Origin: Deltaproteobacteria bacterium
GTDB lineage: Bacteria; Myxococcota; XYA12-FULL-58-9; JAUUZB01
Direction of reading: 5' to 3'
Assembly: GCA_030590185.1 (NCBI GenBank)
Contig: JAUUZB010000156.1
Coordinates: forward strand, 1 to 7,537
Length of the DNA stretch: 7,537 nt
Position 1 is the first letter of the stretch; every line of letters begins with the position of its first letter. Positions 7,300 to 7,537 of the stretch are shown here, one piece after another. The position numbers and the translations under genes are program-made. The notes below the pieces were generated by a model, which saw nothing but the letters and a program-made list of their open reading frames with translations, was not told where the DNA came from and searched no databases.

Positions 7300-7387
7300 G
7301 GCCAGAGAGTAGCGGCCGGCGACCAGGGCGCCAAGGGTGTCGGAGCCGCGTTGTCACCCGGCCTCCCGGTCTCGGACCGCTTTGGTT

Positions 7388-7428
7388 GTAATGCGGTGCG
7401 TTAACTATTAGACATAGTGCGTCATTAC
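7388..7428. repeat. Composite repeat element: outer inverted repeat, inner direct repeat and central dyad
   Basis: GTAATG (7388-7393) is inverted as CATTAC (7423-7428). Just inside, GTGCGT occurs twice in the same direction (7396-7401 and 7417-7422), 21 bases start to start, about two helical turns. A dyad ACTAT-N5-ATAGT (7404-7418) lies in the middle and overlaps the best -10 candidate. This looks like a regulator-binding region, perhaps for a dimeric repressor, but each arm is only five or six bases. Confidence 0.35.
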
Positions 7429-7430
7429 GA

Positions 7431-7452
7431 TGCTGCGGGCCGCGTCGCAGCA
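7431..7452 (+). promoter_or_regulatory. Leader hairpin abutting the ribosome binding site of the reductase gene
   Basis: TGCTGCG (7431-7437) pairs perfectly with CGCAGCA (7446-7452), a seven-pair stem closing an eight-base loop, with a possible further G-U pair inside. The last base of the stem is the first A of the AGGAGG ribosome binding site, so folding could affect initiation or simply protect the transcript end. Confidence 0.35.
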
Positions 7453-7458
7453 GGAGGT
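7452..7458 (+). promoter_or_regulatory. Strong ribosome binding site AGGAGGT, deciding the ATG 7465 start
   Basis: A full-consensus Shine-Dalgarno lies six bases before ATG 7465. It is the strongest ribosome binding site in the window and fixes the start of the partial reductase gene. Confidence 0.85.
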
Positions 7459-7464
7459 GGATCC

Positions 7465-7537
7465 ATGGCCGCCACTATTTTCATGACCGGTTTCCCTGGC
7501 TTCATCGGCGTGCAGTTGGTCGATCGGCTGTTGCGCA
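7465..7537 (+). CDS. NAD(P)-dependent extended short-chain dehydrogenase/reductase, N-terminal fragment (3' end outside window)
   Basis: Only the first 24 codons are present. They show a short beta strand (A-T-I-F-M), the Rossmann dinucleotide-binding motif T-G-x-x-G-x-x-G as TGFPGFIG (residues 8-15) and the start of the following helix (VQLVDRLLR). The motif sits right at the N terminus, as in extended SDRs (NAD-dependent epimerases, fatty acyl-CoA or carboxylic-acid reductase domains). The F-P-G-F variant recalls the acyl-CoA reductase/male-sterility type in my memory, but the substrate cannot be judged from this fragment. Expression is probably high given the strong ribosome binding site, and it is divergent from the modular lipoprotein. 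Confidence 0.8.
   Translation, partial: MAATIFMTGFPGFIGVQLVDRLLR

Larger units (their letters stand above)
7300..7464. promoter_or_regulatory. Divergent intergenic region between the modular lipoprotein and the reductase
   Basis: This 165-bp gap must hold promoters for both flanking genes. The part next to the lipoprotein (7300-7380) is GC-rich and shows no convincing promoter. Around 7381-7430 the composition becomes AT-rich relative to the rest of the window. On the plus strand a weak pair, TTGGTT (7382-7387) and TATTAG (7406-7411) with 18 bases between, is the best -35/-10 candidate I can find for the reductase. The small repeats inside it are listed separately. Confidence 0.45.

Noticed and set aside
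7317..7334. Minus-strand sigma-54-like promoter (TTGGCGC, then TCGC, with GG-N10-GC)
   Set aside because: The TTGC half is imperfect, and the implied start would leave a leader of about ten bases before the lipoprotein ATG. GC-rich DNA gives such matches by chance.

Overview
The window is high-GC bacterial DNA. Its secreted and surface proteins (two lipoproteins, an EGF / metal-binding-motif / fibronectin-III mosaic, a Gly-rich/TM/Arg C-terminal anchor) and a hybrid histidine kinase suggest a Myxococcota-type (deltaproteobacterial) genome. That is inferred from protein style; no marker gene is present. Both edges cut genes, and coding density is high with short gaps. I saw no RNA genes, mobile elements or CRISPR.

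Layout: (1) 1-269 (+) is the C-terminal end of a phosphoribosyl pyrophosphate synthase-like protein, closest by eye to the plant class II enzymes. (2) 266-1264 (+) overlaps its stop as ATGA and encodes a lipoprotein of the paraoxonase/arylesterase (PON) family that keeps the calcium ligands, the His dyad and the terminal disulfide cysteines. (3) 1278-3038 (-), convergent with the PON gene, is a six-helix membrane hybrid histidine kinase with a C-terminal receiver. (4) 3135-4538 (+), divergent from the kinase, is an exported protein with one C-terminal transmembrane anchor; the 96-bp gap between them has a perfect palindrome that reads as an extended -10-like element on both strands. (5) 4567-7299 (-), convergent with gene 4 and separated from it by a 16-bp perfect palindrome, is a 910-residue modular surface lipoprotein. 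(6) From 7465 (+) begins an extended short-chain dehydrogenase/reductase, cut by the window edge. The 165-bp divergent gap before it is locally AT-rich and full of small repeats.

How they fit together: only genes 1 and 2 look like an operon (translational coupling). The kinase and the divergently transcribed anchored protein probably share a control region, so the kinase might sense or regulate the envelope state in which the anchored protein acts; that is inference. The 910-residue lipoprotein and the reductase share a divergent promoter region but no obvious function. I found no clear previously undescribed system. The most notable items are the coupled class II-like PRPP synthase / PON lipoprotein pair, the symmetric divergent promoter candidate, and the composite repeat element in front of the reductase.
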